This document shows, in pieces, positions 1-5,459 of a DNA stretch of 5,459 nucleotides. The DNA comes from Modestobacter sp. Lineage in GTDB: Bacteria > Actinomycetota > Actinomycetes > Mycobacteriales > Geodermatophilaceae. Numbering within the stretch: the stretch's first letter is position 1; each line of letters opens with the position of its first letter. The translations under genes and the position numbers were made by a program. The stretch is from positions 1-5,459 of the forward strand of contig JAOPUQ010000171.1 in the NCBI GenBank assembly GCA_025963425.1. The letters are read 5' to 3'. The notes under the pieces are model-generated. The model was not told the DNA's origin. It ran no database searches and worked only from the letters and a program-made list of their open reading frames with translations.

Positions 1-35
1 ACCGGTCCAGTCGCGAGACCGGGCCGCGGTCACCC
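1..35. other. left-edge non-coding stretch with a weak hairpin
   Basis: No gene is visible here. Bases 2-7 (CCGGTC) pair perfectly with 17-22 (GACCGG) around a 9-base loop. No T-run follows. It is not the 3' end of another tRNA, because no 5-bp T-stem with a TTCRANY loop is present. It could be a spacer or terminator between an upstream gene (in mycobacteria a tRNA-Thr precedes this tRNA-Met) and tRNA-Met, but a 6-bp stem in DNA this GC-rich is weak evidence. Confidence 0.25.
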
Positions 36-109
36 GGCGGTGTAGCTCAGCCTGGTAGAGCAAGCGGCTCATAATCGCTGTGTCACCGGTTCAAGTCCGG
101 TCACCGCTA
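36..109 (+). tRNA. tRNA-Met (anticodon CAU), probably elongator
   Basis: All cloverleaf arms can be drawn. The acceptor stem pairs 36-42 with 102-108, with a G-U pair at position 1:72. The D-stem is GCTC 45-48 with GAGC 58-61. The anticodon stem is 63-67 with 75-79, with the loop CTCATAA giving anticodon CAT at 70-72. The T-stem is 85-89 with 97-101 around TTCAAGT. The discriminator is A109. CCA is not encoded (the next bases are CCC), so it must be added after transcription. The anticodon stem lacks the three consecutive G-C pairs of initiator tRNA, and position 1 is paired by wobble rather than a C-A mismatch, so this is not the initiator. A CAU anticodon could also belong to tRNA-Ile2 (lysidine-modified). 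I favour elongator Met because a tRNA-Met precedes rpmG in Mycobacterium. Confidence 0.93.
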
Positions 110-114
110 CCCCT

Positions 115-140
115 GACGGACCCCGACTCCGGGGTCCGTC
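115..140 (+). terminator. strong GC hairpin after tRNA-Met, candidate terminator
   Basis: Bases 115-124 (GACGGACCCC) are the exact reverse complement of 131-140. An extra G125-C130 pair gives an 11-bp perfect stem with a 4-base loop. It starts six bases after the tRNA discriminator base and lies 60 bases before rpmG. The sequence after it (GTCGTGTCC) has only scattered Ts rather than a U-run, as is common for hairpin terminators in high-GC actinobacteria. It could end the tRNA transcript, act as a partial terminator, or mark the 3' boundary for tRNA processing. Confidence 0.6.
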
Positions 141-199
141 GTCGTGTCCGGCACCCGTCGGCCACGGCACCACCCGAGAACGACAAGGCGAGGAAGCTC

Positions 200-364
200 A
201 TGGCAGCCACTGACGTCCGTCCGAAGATCACCCTGGCTTGCCAGGAGTGCAAGAACCGCAACTACATCACCCGCAAGAACCGGCGCAACGACCCCGACCG
301 GATCGAGCTGAAGAAGTACTGCCCGACCGACCGGAAGCACACGGTCCACCGCGAGACCCGCTGA
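200..364 (+). CDS. rpmG: 50S ribosomal protein bL33
   Basis: The 54-residue product is a small, very basic protein of the large ribosomal subunit (bL33), sited near the tRNA exit site. Recognisable features are the start MAATDVRPKITLACQEC, the family core NYITRKNRRNDPDRIELKKY and the end HRETR, which match the actinobacterial 'zinc-type' L33. The length is normal for the family. ATG at 200 is chosen because AGGA at 191-194 lies five bases upstream and the protein start fits relatives; an in-frame upstream extension to position 80 would run through the tRNA and the hairpin. The zinc ribbon is incomplete: Cys14 and Cys17 form the first pair and Cys41 begins the second, but position 44, normally Cys, is Asp (CPTD). 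hadA follows 33 bases downstream, as rpmG2 precedes hadA in M. tuberculosis. Confidence 0.96.
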   Translation: MAATDVRPKITLACQECKNRNYITRKNRRNDPDRIELKKYCPTDRKHTVHRETR

Positions 365-397
365 CCGCAGCGGTCGCGAGGCGAGAGGGCGGGGAGC

Positions 398-844
398 ATG
401 GCGCTGGACGCAGGACTGGTCGGGCGCAGCTACCCGCCCTCTGCCGTGTACGAGGTGGGCCGCGAGAAGATCGCCGAGTTCGCCACCGCGCTCGGTGACC
501 CCGACCCGGTCTACCGCGACCCGGTGGCGGCCCGGGCGGCCGGCCACCCGGACGTGATCGCCCCGCCCACCTTCGCCATCGTGCTGAGCCTGGGCGCCGG
601 CAACGTGGTCGTCGAGGACCCCGACGTCGGCATCGACTACAGCCGGGTCGTACACGGCGAGCAGCGCTTCACCCACCACCGTCCGATCACGGCCGGCGAC
701 CGGCTGGTCGCCACCGCCTCGATCCACGCGGTCCGCACCGTCGCCGGCAACGACATGCTCACCACGCGCGTCGACCTGGCCACCGAGGACGGCGAGCCGG
801 TGTGCACCACCACCTCCATGCTGGTCGCGCGGGGCAGCGCGTGA
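398..844 (+). CDS. hadA: MaoC-fold (3R)-hydroxyacyl dehydratase, subunit A (HadA-like)
   Basis: The 148-residue product is the non-catalytic, substrate-channel subunit of a heterodimeric (3R)-hydroxyacyl-ACP/CoA dehydratase, which removes water from the 3-hydroxyacyl intermediate in fatty-acid elongation. It fits the N-terminal MaoC dehydratase (FAS1-like) family: a helix near residues 22-33, the segment DVIAPPTFAIVL at 52-63, and the diagnostic HGEQRFTHHRPITAGDRL spread over 86-103. The hydratase-2 catalytic Asp/His motif is absent, as expected for HadA. ATG 398 follows a purine-rich GAGAGGG at 383-389. The stop overlaps the hadB start by four bases (GTGA), implying translational coupling and 1:1 expression. 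It sits between rpmG and hadB, as in mycobacteria, where HadA is slightly longer (about 158 aa). In an organism without mycolic acids the likely job is general FAS-II dehydration; this is inference. Confidence 0.9.
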   Translation: MALDAGLVGRSYPPSAVYEVGREKIAEFATALGDPDPVYRDPVAARAAGHPDVIAPPTFAIVLSLGAGNVVVEDPDVGIDYSRVVHGEQRFTHHRPITAGDRLVATASIHAVRTVAGNDMLTTRVDLATEDGEPVCTTTSMLVARGSA

Positions 845-1269
845 GTGCCCGCGTGCGGCTGGCCGACGTCGTGGTCGGCACCGAGCTGCCGGAGCAGGTC
901 TCCCGGATCACCCGCGCCGACCTGGTCCGCTACGCCGGGGCGTCGGGCGACCTCAACGTCATCCACTGGAACGAGCGGGTGGCCCGCGAGGTCGGCCTGC
1001 CCGGCGTCATCGCCCACGGGATGCTCACCGCCGGCCTCGCCGCCCGCGCCGTCACCGCCTGGACCGCTGACCCCGGGGCGGTCGTGGACTACCAGGTCCG
1101 GTTCAGCCGGCCGATCGTCGTCCCCGACGACGACGCCGGCGCCGAGGTCACCGTCCGCGGGCGGGTGGCCGCACTGCTCGAGGACGGCCGGGTCCGGGTC
1201 GACCTGACCGTCACCAGCGGTGGCGAGAAGGTCCTCTCCCTCGCCCGTGCCGTCGTCGCGCTGAGCTGA
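841..1269 (+). CDS. hadB: MaoC-fold (3R)-hydroxyacyl dehydratase, catalytic subunit B (HadB-like)
   Basis: This 142-residue hot-dog-fold protein is the catalytic half of the HadAB dehydratase. The hydratase-2 motif is YAGASGDLNVIHWNE, placing the predicted catalytic Asp at residue 37 and His at 42, one position off D36/H41 of M. tuberculosis HadB, which is also 142 residues. The MaoC signature AHGMLTAG follows at 58-65. I take GTG 841 as the start: it overlaps the hadA stop (GTGA) and gives a family-length protein. An upstream in-frame GTG at 802 would add 13 His-rich residues lying inside hadA. The usual Pro in the NPIH part of the motif is Val here (N39, V40, I41, H42). No hadC follows, unlike in mycobacteria. 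Confidence 0.92.
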   Translation: MSARVRLADVVVGTELPEQVSRITRADLVRYAGASGDLNVIHWNERVAREVGLPGVIAHGMLTAGLAARAVTAWTADPGAVVDYQVRFSRPIVVPDDDAGAEVTVRGRVAALLEDGRVRVDLTVTSGGEKVLSLARAVVALS

Positions 1270-1277
1270 TCGCACCG

Positions 1278-2753
1278 GTGTCCCGGCGAGCTGGTCTGGC
1301 CGGGGTCGCGCTGCTGCTCGCCGTCGCCTCCGCCGGCTGCGAGTCCGGGAGCCCGCCGGCGTCCGGCACGGCTCCGGCCGGCACCTCGGTCCCGAGCGCG
1401 CCGTCGAGCAGCGCACCTGCCAGCGCGTGGACGGGCGCGTGCCCGGCCGAGCGGGCCGCACCGGATCCGGACCGGCCGGTCGTGGACCTGGACTTCTCCC
1501 TCGCCGACGACGGGCGCACGGTCACCGGCTCCGAACGGGTCGTCTTCACCCCCGACCTGCCCACCGCCGAGCTGGTCTTCCGGCTGGTGCCCAACGGCCC
1601 CGGCTCCGCCGAGGCGGGCAACCGGCTCACCATCGACCGCGTCCGCGGGGACGACGTGACCCGCGGCCACTACGAGCCCGCCGGCGCCGGCGGGCCCGGC
1701 GGCCGCTACGTCCTGCCGCTGGCCCGGCGGCTGGCGGCGGGGGAGTCCACCGACGTGCGGCTGGACTTCACGCTCCGAGTGGGTGAGGGCACGTTCGACC
1801 GGTCCGGCACCACCGACGGCGTCTCCTGGTGGGCCAGCGGCGCCCCTCTGCTGGCCTGGGAGCCGGGCGTGGGCTGGGCCCGGGATCCCTTCGTCGACCT
1901 GCTGGGGGAGACCGCCACCAGCCCGGCCGCCGACACGACGCTCTCGGTCGAGGTCCCCGCCGAGATGACGGTGCTGATGACCGGTGACCAGGATGGGCCC
2001 TCCGCGGCGCGGGACGGCCGGCGCACCTGGACGTCCAGCGAGCCCGCGGCGCGCGACGTGAGCGTGGCGGTCGGCGACTTCACCACCGCCGAGACCACCG
2101 TGGACGGCGTCCGGGTCACCGCCGGCGTGCTGCCCGCCGGCGACGACGGCGACGACGGGGCGCGCGTCCGTGCGCAGGCGCTGACCGACGCCACCGCGGC
2201 GGCCGTCTCCGCGCTGGCCGAGCGGTTCGGGGCGTTTCCCTACCGGACGCTCACGGTGCCGCAGCTGCCGGTGCTCGGCGGTGGTATCGAGTACCCGTCC
2301 TCGATCCTGCTGCTCGGCCCGCCGGGTGGGGTGCTGGTCCACGAGGTGGCCCACATGTGGTTCTACGGGATGGTCGGCAACTCCCAGTTCCGGGACCCGT
2401 GGCTGGACGAGTCCTTCGCCAGCTACGCCGAGTCGGTGGTCACGCCGGTCGACCCGCCCGAGGTGGCCACCGTGGTGGCCCGTGCGGGTGACGTCGGCGG
2501 TTCGATGGGGGACTTCCCCGTGGACGGCAGCTACGTCTCCGTCGTCTACGGCAAGGGTGCGGCCATGTTGCTCGCCGCCCGCGAGGCGGCGGGGCCGGCG
2601 GCCTTCGACGCCGCCGTGCGCTGCTACGTCGACGCCCGGGCCTGGTCGATCGCCACCCCGGCCGACGTCGCGACGGCGCTGGCCGGCCTCCCCGCGGCGC
2701 GGGACGTGCTCGCGGCGGCCGGAGCCCTGGACGCCGACGACCTGCCGGGCTGA
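1278..2753 (+). CDS. M1 family zinc metallopeptidase, predicted lipoprotein
   Basis: The 491-residue protein is a predicted membrane-anchored aminopeptidase of the M1 (gluzincin) family. Residues 1-20 form a lipoprotein signal peptide: SRR, a hydrophobic stretch GVALLLAVASAG, then the acylated Cys21 in SAGC, a loose lipobox with Ser at -3. A Ser/Pro/Ala-rich linker runs to about 65. The N-terminal beta domain starts near VVDLDFSL at about 68. The exopeptidase motif is GGIEYPS, with Glu338 in the role of the GAMEN glutamate. The zinc site is HEVAH at 355-359 plus Glu378 after exactly 18 residues (WLDESFASY), with Glu356 as general base. VVYGKG gives the catalytic Tyr424. It ends shortly after the catalytic domain and lacks the large C-terminal helical domain of PepN-type enzymes. 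GTG 1278 lies 8 bases after hadB with no clear Shine-Dalgarno sequence; it is kept because it yields an intact signal peptide. Natural substrate unknown. Confidence 0.9.
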   Translation: MSRRAGLAGVALLLAVASAGCESGSPPASGTAPAGTSVPSAPSSSAPASAWTGACPAERAAPDPDRPVVDLDFSLADDGRTVTGSERVVFTPDLPTAELVFRLVPNGPGSAEAGNRLTIDRVRGDDVTRGHYEPAGAGGPGGRYVLPLARRLAAGESTDVRLDFTLRVGEGTFDRSGTTDGVSWWASGAPLLAWEPGVGWARDPFVDLLGETATSPAADTTLSVEVPAEMTVLMTGDQDGPSAARDGRRTWTSSEPAARDVSVAVGDFTTAETTVDGVRVTAGVLPAGDDGDDGARVRAQALTDATAAAVSALAERFGAFPYRTLTVPQLPVLGGGIEYPSSILLLGPPGGVLVHEVAHMWFYGMVGNSQFRDPWLDESFASYAESVVTPVDPPEVATVVARAGDVGGSMGDFPVDGSYVSVVYGKGAAMLLAAREAAGPAAFDAAVRCYVDARAWSIATPADVATALAGLPAARDVLAAAGALDADDLPG

Positions 2754-2762
2754 GCCGTCCGG

Positions 2763-4013
2763 CTACTCGGCGCTGCCCAGCAGTCGCTGCATCCGGCTGA
2801 CGCCTTCGACCAGGTCGTCGTCACCCAGGGCGTAGGACAGCCGCAGGTAGCCCGGGGTGCCGAAGGCCTCACCGGGGACGACGGCCACCTCCGCCTCCGC
2901 CAGGACGAGCTCGGCGAGCTCCGCGCTCGTGTGCGCCGTCCTCCCGCCGATCGGCCGGCCCAGCAGGGCCTTGACCGAGGGGTAGACGTAGAAGGCGCCC
3001 TGCGGCTCCGGACAGGCCACCCCGGGGATCTCCCGCAGCATGGACACGATGGTGTGCCGCCGCCGGTCGAAGGCCTCGCGCATCACCGCGACCGCCGACA
3101 GGTCGCCGGTCAGAGCGGCGATGGCGGCCGCCTGGGAGACGTTGGCGACGTTGGAGGTCATGTGCGACTGCAGGTTGGTCGCGGCCTTCACCACATCGGC
3201 CGGGCCGACGACCCAGCCGACCCGCCAGCCGGTCATGGCGTAGGTCTTGGCGACGCCGTTGACGACGACGCAGCGGTCCTGCAGCTCGGGCACGAGGGCC
3301 GGCATCGAGGGTGCGGTGGCCCCGCCGTAGGTGAGGTGCTCGTAGATCTCGTCGGTGAGCACCCACAGCCCGTGCTCGAGCGCCCAGCGGCCGATCTCCT
3401 CGACCTGCTCCGGCGGGTACACCGCGCCGGTGGGGTTGGACGGCGAGCAGAACAGCAGCAGCGTGGTGCGCGGCGTCCGGGCCGCCTCGAGCTGCCCCAC
3501 CGAGACCAGGTAGCCGCTGGCCTCGTCGGCGACCACCGGGACCGGCACGCCGCCGGCCAACCGGATGGCCTCGGGGTAGGTGGTCCAGTAGGGCGCGGGC
3601 AGCAGCACCTCGTCACCGGGGTCGAGCAGCGTGGCCAGCGCCTCGTAGACCGCCTGCTTCCCGCCGTTGGTCACCAGCACCTGGGCCGGGCTGACCGACA
3701 GTCCGGAGTCGCGCAGCGTCTTGGCGGCGACGGCCTCCTTGAGCGCGGGCAGCCCGCCGGCGGGGGTGTAGCGGTGGTACGCCGGGTTCCGCGCCGCCTC
3801 GACCGCCGCCTGGACGATGTAGCCCGGGGTGGGGAAGTCCGGCTCGCCGGCGCCGAAGCCGATGACCGGCCGCCCGGCCGCCTTGAGCGCCTTCGCCCGC
3901 GCGTCGACGGCGAGGGTCGCGGACTCGGTGATCGCGCCGACCCGGCGGGAGATGCGACGCGCGGCCGGCGGGGCGGGCGGGGCAGTGGGCTCCGACGGGT
4001 ACGGGGCGGTCAT
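2763..4013 (-). CDS. aspC: class I PLP-dependent aminotransferase, aspartate aminotransferase type
   Basis: The 416-residue cytoplasmic enzyme moves an amino group between an amino acid and a 2-oxo acid, most likely aspartate/2-oxoglutarate. It has the fold-type I landmarks in order: FGAGEPDFPTP near 53-63, the substrate-site YTPAGG in the 80s, PYWTTYPE near 150, SNPTG with Asn193, TDEIYE with Asp221 (pairs with the pyridine nitrogen), the Schiff-base Lys256 in GVAKTYAMTGWRVGW, and Arg391 in YLRLSYA, which holds the substrate carboxylate. Length and spacing match bacterial subgroup-I-gamma aspartate aminotransferases. A Pro/Ala-rich tail of about 18 residues precedes the conserved start. ATG at 4013 has only GGGG just upstream as a possible ribosome site. 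It converges on the peptidase gene and diverges from tRNA-Trp; an aspC next to secE also occurs in Streptomyces. Exact substrate cannot be read from sequence; prephenate/glutamate or alanine transaminases are related. Confidence 0.93.
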   Translation of the reverse strand: MTAPYPSEPTAPPAPPAARRISRRVGAITESATLAVDARAKALKAAGRPVIGFGAGEPDFPTPGYIVQAAVEAARNPAYHRYTPAGGLPALKEAVAAKTLRDSGLSVSPAQVLVTNGGKQAVYEALATLLDPGDEVLLPAPYWTTYPEAIRLAGGVPVPVVADEASGYLVSVGQLEAARTPRTTLLLFCSPSNPTGAVYPPEQVEEIGRWALEHGLWVLTDEIYEHLTYGGATAPSMPALVPELQDRCVVVNGVAKTYAMTGWRVGWVVGPADVVKAATNLQSHMTSNVANVSQAAAIAALTGDLSAVAVMREAFDRRRHTIVSMLREIPGVACPEPQGAFYVYPSVKALLGRPIGGRTAHTSAELAELVLAEAEVAVVPGEAFGTPGYLRLSYALGDDDLVEGVSRMQRLLGSAE

Positions 4014-4103
4014 GTCCCCATCGTGTCAGGACGGCGCGGGCTCCCGTGCCGCCGCGGCGGAGGCGGTCGGCGGTGGTCCCCGGGCGCCTGGTGACCTGGT
4101 GCG

Positions 4104-4134
4104 TTGGCTGCAGGTCTCGCCGGTCCCGTACACT
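4104..4134 (+). promoter_or_regulatory. candidate promoter for tRNA-Trp/secE
   Basis: TTGGCT at 4104-4109 resembles a -35 box and TACACT at 4129-4134 a -10 box (four of six consensus positions, including the key first TA and last T). The spacer is 19 bases, longer than ideal. Transcription would start near 4141, about 120 bases before the tRNA. No better AT-containing hexamer lies between this point and the tRNA. This is a pattern match only. Confidence 0.35.
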
Positions 4135-4234
4135 CGACGACCTGGGGCCGTGGGACCCCGCCACCGGCGTGCCCGGGGCCCTGTGCGGGAGCCCGGTAGC
4201 GCCATGGCGTCACCCGCGTCCCGGAGCGTCCTGA

Positions 4235-4252
4235 GCGGGTGTGCGCACCCGT
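4235..4252 (+). other. short hairpin just upstream of tRNA-Trp
   Basis: CGGGTG at 4236-4241 pairs with CACCCG at 4246-4251 around a TGCG loop, with a G-U pair extending the stem. It ends 11 bases before the first base of tRNA-Trp. It is not followed by Ts, so it looks more like a structured 5' leader or processing context than a terminator. Chance is possible in DNA this GC-rich. Confidence 0.3.
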
Positions 4253-4262
4253 CCGGGGCACT

Positions 4263-4338
<76 letters not shown>

Positions 4339-4405
4339 CCTGGGACACAGAGCGACGCGACACCGAGAGACCGACACCGGGAACGACCGAGACGAGCGAG
4401 GCGCT

Positions 4406-4909
4406 GTGAGCGAGGACAAGGCGGGACGTGAGGACGGGCAGGAACGCCCGTCCGGTCCCGACGGTGCCGGTGCCGACGGTGAGCTGAGCGACGAGCAGAT
4501 CGACCGCGAGACCCCCGGCGTCGAGGACGCCGAGGAGCTCGAGGAGGCCGAGGCGGAGCTCGCCGAGGAGGCCGAGGCCGACGAGGACAAGGTCGTCTCG
4601 ACCCCCACCCGTCGCCGGCGGGGGGCCAGCCGTCCGGCCGGCCGCCCGGCCGACTCCACCCGCACCGGTGAGGGCACCCGCACCCGGGCTGCCGCTGAGC
4701 GGGCCCGCGCGGCCGAGCTGCGGGAGAAGCGCAGCGTGGGCCGGTTCCTGCGCGAGGTCGTCGCCGAGCTCCGCAAGGTCATCTGGCCCGGCCGGAAGGA
4801 GCTCATCACCTACACGACGGTGGTGATCGTCTTCGTGGCGGTCATGGTGGCGCTCGTCGCCGGCCTGGACATCGCCTTCGCCAAGGGCGTGGTCGCCGTC
4901 TTCGGCTGA
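4406..4909 (+). CDS. secE: preprotein translocase subunit SecE
   Basis: The 167-residue product is the single-span SecE subunit that clamps and stabilises SecY in the SecYEG protein-export channel of the cytoplasmic membrane. The conserved core is at the C-terminus: an amphipathic helix from about 110 (VGRFLREVVAELRKV), the hallmark IWPGRKEL with Trp127-Pro128, and a membrane segment at about 137-157 (TTVVIVFVAVMVALVAG). The first 105 residues are an extension longer than minimal SecE: a strongly acidic block (about 25-61, rich in EEAEAELAEEAEADED) followed by an Arg-rich block (69-80, TRRRRGASRPAGR). Such extensions are common in actinobacteria. GTG 4406 has GAGG at 4398-4401, four bases upstream. 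The first residues are low-complexity, so the exact start is less certain than the core. It lies 67 bases after tRNA-Trp and 45 bases before nusG. Confidence 0.95.
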   Translation: MSEDKAGREDGQERPSGPDGAGADGELSDEQIDRETPGVEDAEELEEAEAELAEEAEADEDKVVSTPTRRRRGASRPAGRPADSTRTGEGTRTRAAAERARAAELREKRSVGRFLREVVAELRKVIWPGRKELITYTTVVIVFVAVMVALVAGLDIAFAKGVVAVFG

Positions 4910-4940
4910 CCCACCCTGCTGCGACTGCACCACACCAGAG

Positions 4941-4949
4941 AAGGAAGAG
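4941..4949 (+). promoter_or_regulatory. Shine-Dalgarno sequence that fixes the nusG start
   Basis: AAGGAAGAG is the best ribosome binding site in the window. Its AGGA core ends nine bases before GTG 4955. It matters because the conserved NusG domain begins only about 115 codons later, so without this site an internal GTG could be mistaken for the start. Confidence 0.7.
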
Positions 4950-4954
4950 ACCCT

Positions 4955-5459
4955 GTGACCGACCCCCGCGAGCCCTTCGAGACCGACAGCGACGTCGAGG
5001 CGACCGACCTCGACGACGCCCGGTTCGACGAGCGCGGCACTGCCGACATCGAGACCGGCGCCGACCAGCCCGGGTCCGCCGAAGGCTCCTCCGACACCGC
5101 TGACCAGGACACCGCCAGTGGCGTGGCCGACGTGGTCCCCGACGTCGAGAGCGGTGGCCGGGACGCGCTGGTGGGCGACCCGCTGGCCGCCCCGGCCCCC
5201 GATCACGACCCGCTGGTGACCGAGACCCTGGCCGCGGCCGAGGAGGAGGACGAGGACCCCGCCGAGGCGCTGCGCAAGGCGCTGCGGATCGCGCCCGGCG
5301 ACTGGTACGTCGTCCACTCCTACGCCGGCTATGAGAACAAGGTGAAGACCAACCTCGAGTCCCGCATCACGTCGCTGGACATGGAGGACTACATCTACCA
5401 GATCGAGGTGCCCACCGAGGAGGTCACCGAGATCAAGAACGGCAAGCGGACGCAGGTCA
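4955..5459 (+). CDS. nusG: transcription termination/antitermination protein NusG (5' part, cut by window end)
   Basis: The first 168 codons are present; the gene continues past the right edge. NusG binds the RNA polymerase clamp through its NGN domain and couples it to Rho or the ribosome through a C-terminal KOW domain, not in view here. The NGN domain begins with GDWYVVHSYAGYENKVKTNL, with Trp117, and continues through DYIYQIEVPTEEVTEIKNGK, a close match to actinobacterial NusG. Before it lies an extension of about 110 residues rich in Asp, Glu, Ala and Pro, including AAAEEEDEDPAEALRKAL near 95-112, probably disordered. Long acidic N-termini are typical of Streptomyces and related NusG. 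GTG 4955 is supported by a strong ribosome site. It forms a likely operon with secE; rplK and rplA would be expected next. Confidence 0.96.
   Translation, partial: MTDPREPFETDSDVEATDLDDARFDERGTADIETGADQPGSAEGSSDTADQDTASGVADVVPDVESGGRDALVGDPLAAPAPDHDPLVTETLAAAEEEDEDPAEALRKALRIAPGDWYVVHSYAGYENKVKTNLESRITSLDMEDYIYQIEVPTEEVTEIKNGKRTQV

Larger units (their letters stand above)
4014..4262. other. divergent intergenic region between aspC and tRNA-Trp
   Basis: These 249 bases carry no convincing gene; open frames on both strands are accidental products of high GC. The region must hold the start signals for leftward aspC and rightward tRNA-Trp/secE. The only AT-leaning hexamer on the + strand is TACACT at 4129-4134. 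Several GC-rich inverted repeats lie in the right half, the clearest just before the tRNA. On the - strand, no good -10 element is seen near the aspC start; CACGAT ends six bases before its ATG and would suggest a leaderless message, but the match is poor. Confidence 0.6.

Noticed and set aside
36..109. G-U pair at the first acceptor position of tRNA-Met as a sign of an unusual tRNA
   Set aside because: I believe this wobble is common in actinobacterial elongator tRNA-Met (sequences of the GGCGGGG...CCCCGCTA type), so it is not a distinctive feature.
80..199. In-frame upstream extension of rpmG
   Set aside because: It would start inside the tRNA anticodon arm and cross the hairpin. The ATG at 200 has a good ribosome site and matches the family N-terminus.
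1089..2354. 421-codon open frame on the - strand opposite hadB and the peptidase gene
   Set aside because: Its translation is low-complexity (Gly, Arg, Ala, Pro, His) with no recognisable motif, and it is the mirror of two genes with clear family signatures. Stop-free antisense frames are expected at this GC content.
4011..4022. Three-codon upstream frame (ATG GGG ACA TGA) overlapping the aspC start on the - strand
   Set aside because: A minimal ATG..ATGA arrangement arises easily by chance, and no ribosome site precedes it.
2931..4094. 387-codon open frame on the + strand opposite the aminotransferase
   Set aside because: The - strand protein has every class I aminotransferase landmark; the + strand translation has none and is dominated by Gly, Arg, Asp and His.
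4141..4180. GC-rich inverted repeats such as CCCCG/CGGGG with loops of 8-13 bases
   Set aside because: Stems of 4-5 G-C pairs with long loops are expected by chance here, with no T-run or conserved pattern.

Overview
The window looks like a core, housekeeping stretch of a high-GC actinobacterial chromosome. GC is very high, four of the seven genes start with GTG, and the gene order is familiar: tRNA-Met, rpmG, hadA-hadB, aspC (opposite strand), tRNA-Trp, secE, nusG. The same anchors occur in this order, with different genes in between, in Mycobacterium and Streptomyces as I remember them. There is no hadC after hadB, which argues against a mycolic-acid producer. A member of the Geodermatophilaceae or a related high-GC family is a reasonable guess, but it is not proven by the sequence.

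Layout, left to right. Positions 1-35 hold no gene, only a weak hairpin. A tRNA-Met(CAU) gene follows at 36-109, and just after it a strong GC-rich hairpin at 115-140. Then, on the + strand, come rpmG (ribosomal protein bL33), hadA and hadB (the two subunits of a MaoC-fold (3R)-hydroxyacyl dehydratase, joined by a 4-base stop/start overlap), and a lipoprotein of the M1 zinc aminopeptidase family starting 8 bases after hadB. On the - strand, converging on the peptidase gene with only 9 bases between the stop codons, lies a class I PLP aminotransferase of the aspartate aminotransferase type. A 249-base divergent intergenic region (4014-4262) separates it from tRNA-Trp(CCA), followed by secE and the first 168 codons of nusG, which runs off the right edge.

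How the genes work together. The right block is the classic start of the translocation/transcription/ribosome cluster: SecE is the small subunit of the SecYEG channel, and NusG couples RNA polymerase to the ribosome or to Rho. tRNA-Trp has no visible terminator after it and probably shares a transcript with secE. The left block pairs a ribosomal protein with a fatty-acid (FAS-II type) dehydratase. The M1 lipoprotein peptidase is the only locally unexpected gene; in relatives the interval between hadB and aspC or secE usually holds other genes (hadC in mycobacteria; murB in other actinomycetes, from memory).

I found no mobile element, CRISPR array, prophage trace or clearly new system. The points most worth a second look are the bL33 zinc ribbon missing its fourth cysteine, the peptidase in the hadB-aspC interval, and the long, charge-segregated N-terminal extensions of both SecE and NusG.
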